Shown piece after piece: positions 39,912 through 40,673 of a stretch of DNA of 40,673 nucleotides (the first letter of the stretch is position 1; each line of letters opens with the position of its first letter). The stretch comes from JAEDES01 sp045649455 (GTDB lineage: Bacteria; Bacillota_I; Bacilli_A; RF39; UBA660), in the NCBI GenBank assembly GCA_045649455.1, contig JAZRPV010000030.1, positions 1 to 40,673 of the forward strand, given 5' to 3'. The notes under the pieces were generated by a model, which was not told the DNA's origin, did no database searches, and saw only the letters and a program-made list of their open reading frames with translations. A program made the translations under genes and the position numbers.

Positions 39912-40673
39912 CTAGAAATTAGATTTTGAGATGATTATAACTGGACGCACGCCGAAGAGATCCTTACTGCTATAGCCGCCGTCGACAAAGTAACGATCAC
40001 TACGTACGATCCAGACACTGTTAGTATCATTGGCCGACCCACACCAATAAGATGTTGAGTAGATCCAAGGATACTTATCAGAACAATAATCATATTCTAC
40101 ATAAGCAAATGTTTCTGAATCAGTTAATTCATCTTTTGTAATAAGTCTAGCCTCTACTACATCTACTCCATAATCTGATTCTAATATCGTCTTATAATTA
40201 TTTACATAGCCTTCTACTATACTGCCTTCATATGTTGAATTTTTATTTGAAAATGCTGTTGTACCATTTCTTATTGATTGTCCTGATACCATACCTAACA
40301 TTGTTGAATCTTGCTTTCCTGTTGCTTCTTCTCCATATGCGGTCCATACACCATTATATACTCCACCAACATATAAGTTATACATTGATAAAAGTTTTAC
40401 ATTGTCTCCTTCAGTTCCTATTGTATAGAATTGTTGATCTCCTATTGTAACAACTGTACCTATAGCATCTAATGAACCATTCGCAGTTGCTAATTTTAAT
40501 ACTCCATTATCTTTAACATCACTTCCTGTACTATCACTTTGAATATAATTTAATGTTATTGATAAATCTAAAGTTTCACTAGTTGTTGGTAAATCACTTG
40601 CAGTTAAATCATTTCTATATTCTAATCTTACCTTTAATGGAGTAGTACTTCCTGCTGCTAAATTTTGTTTAGA
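39912..40673 (-). CDS. TasA-like paralogue with variable C-terminus (5' end outside window)
   Basis: The frame is open from the window edge to TAG at 39912-39914 and gives the last 253 residues. It matches the protein at 22134-23324 throughout: PLKVRLEYRNDLTASDLP, LNYIQSDSTGSDVKDNGV, FYTIGTEGDNVKLLSMYNLYVGG, EGYVNNYKTILESDYG, YPWIYSTSYW and GVRPVIIISK. The signal peptide and most of the TasA-like part lie beyond the window. The segment before GVRPVI, 39942-40043, is about 52% GC by count (53 of 102), strikingly above its surroundings, and codons there use C and G at third positions. See findings for the diversification hypothesis. Function: exported surface protein, ligand unknown. Confidence 0.8.
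   Translation of the reverse strand, partial: SKQNLAAGSTTPLKVRLEYRNDLTASDLPTTSETLDLSITLNYIQSDSTGSDVKDNGVLKLATANGSLDAIGTVVTIGDQQFYTIGTEGDNVKLLSMYNLYVGGVYNGVWTAYGEEATGKQDSTMLGMVSGQSIRNGTTAFSNKNSTYEGSIVEGYVNNYKTILESDYGVDVVEARLITKDELTDSETFAYVEYDYCSDKYPWIYSTSYWCGSANDTNSVWIVRSDRYFVDGGYSSKDLFGVRPVIIISKSNF

Noticed and set aside
1..40673. Use of TGA as tryptophan, as in Mycoplasma
   Set aside because: Genes such as spoVAC and the second nrdG end in TGA at overlaps with the next start, and tryptophans are TGG.
1..40673. Insertion sequences or an integrated phage
   Set aside because: No transposase, integrase, terminase or capsid-like frame was seen. The second nrdD-nrdG-dut set could suggest phage origin but has only chromosomal-type neighbours.

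Overview
This window looks like chromosome from an AT-rich (by eye under 30% GC), anaerobic, spore-forming low-GC Gram-positive bacterium. An uncultured Bacilli/Erysipelotrichales/RF39-like gut lineage would fit, but the placement is inference. TGA is used as a stop (spoVAC, second nrdG) and TGG as Trp, so the code is not the Mollicutes variant. Anaerobic life is indicated by pyruvate:ferredoxin oxidoreductase and two oxygen-sensitive class III ribonucleotide reductases. Sporulation is indicated by sigF, a SpoIIAA-like protein and spoVAC-spoVAD-spoVAE. Nearly all genes are on the minus strand.

Layout. 1-7.2 kb: end of a YfhO-type membrane protein gene, recG, the oxidoreductase, and two intergenic small-RNA loci (RNA1, RNA2). 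7.3-18.6 kb: envelope region with an HExxH protein, a polysaccharide deacetylase, two adjacent proteins sharing one N-terminal membrane module but carrying different enzymes (SGNH esterase, C39-type peptidase), a NAGPA-type glycosidase, a four-gene glycosyltransferase operon (GT4, PssD, a PssE-GtrA fusion, GT2) and an Ala/Pro/Val-repeat membrane protein. 18.7-25.5 kb: pseudouridine synthase, methyltransferase, lipoprotein, a secreted TasA-like protein flanked by two further RNA loci (RNA3, RNA4), and an HD protein. 25.5-27.8 kb: a candidate type I toxin-antitoxin locus, tRNA-Thr, tRNA-Leu, scpAB and an RNHCP protein. 27.9-32.5 kb: sporulation genes with three Spo0A-type boxes and a sigma F/G-like promoter. 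32.5-39.8 kb: two complete nrdD/nrdG systems, dut, and a divergent Crp/Fnr regulator over a perfect palindrome. 39.9 kb to the end: a partial paralogue of the TasA-like protein.

Most notable points. (1) The two TasA-like paralogues differ at their C-terminal ends mainly at first and second codon positions while third positions are kept, and the second copy has a local GC island (about 52%). This is what a diversity-generating retroelement acting in trans would leave, though no reverse transcriptase is in the window. (2) The first class III reductase is split: the catalytic chain stops after its zinc-binding end, and the glycyl-radical tail is a separate 54-residue gene with its own ribosome binding site. 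(3) The SpoIIAA-like protein has Gly at the position of the phosphorylated Ser58 and no spoIIAB lies beside it. (4) A 27-residue hydrophobic peptide gene has an antisense transcription unit and direct repeats as in Fst/par modules. (5) Four intergenic loci carry strong promoters, paired stems and terminators but no credible protein, and are best read as unassigned small RNAs.
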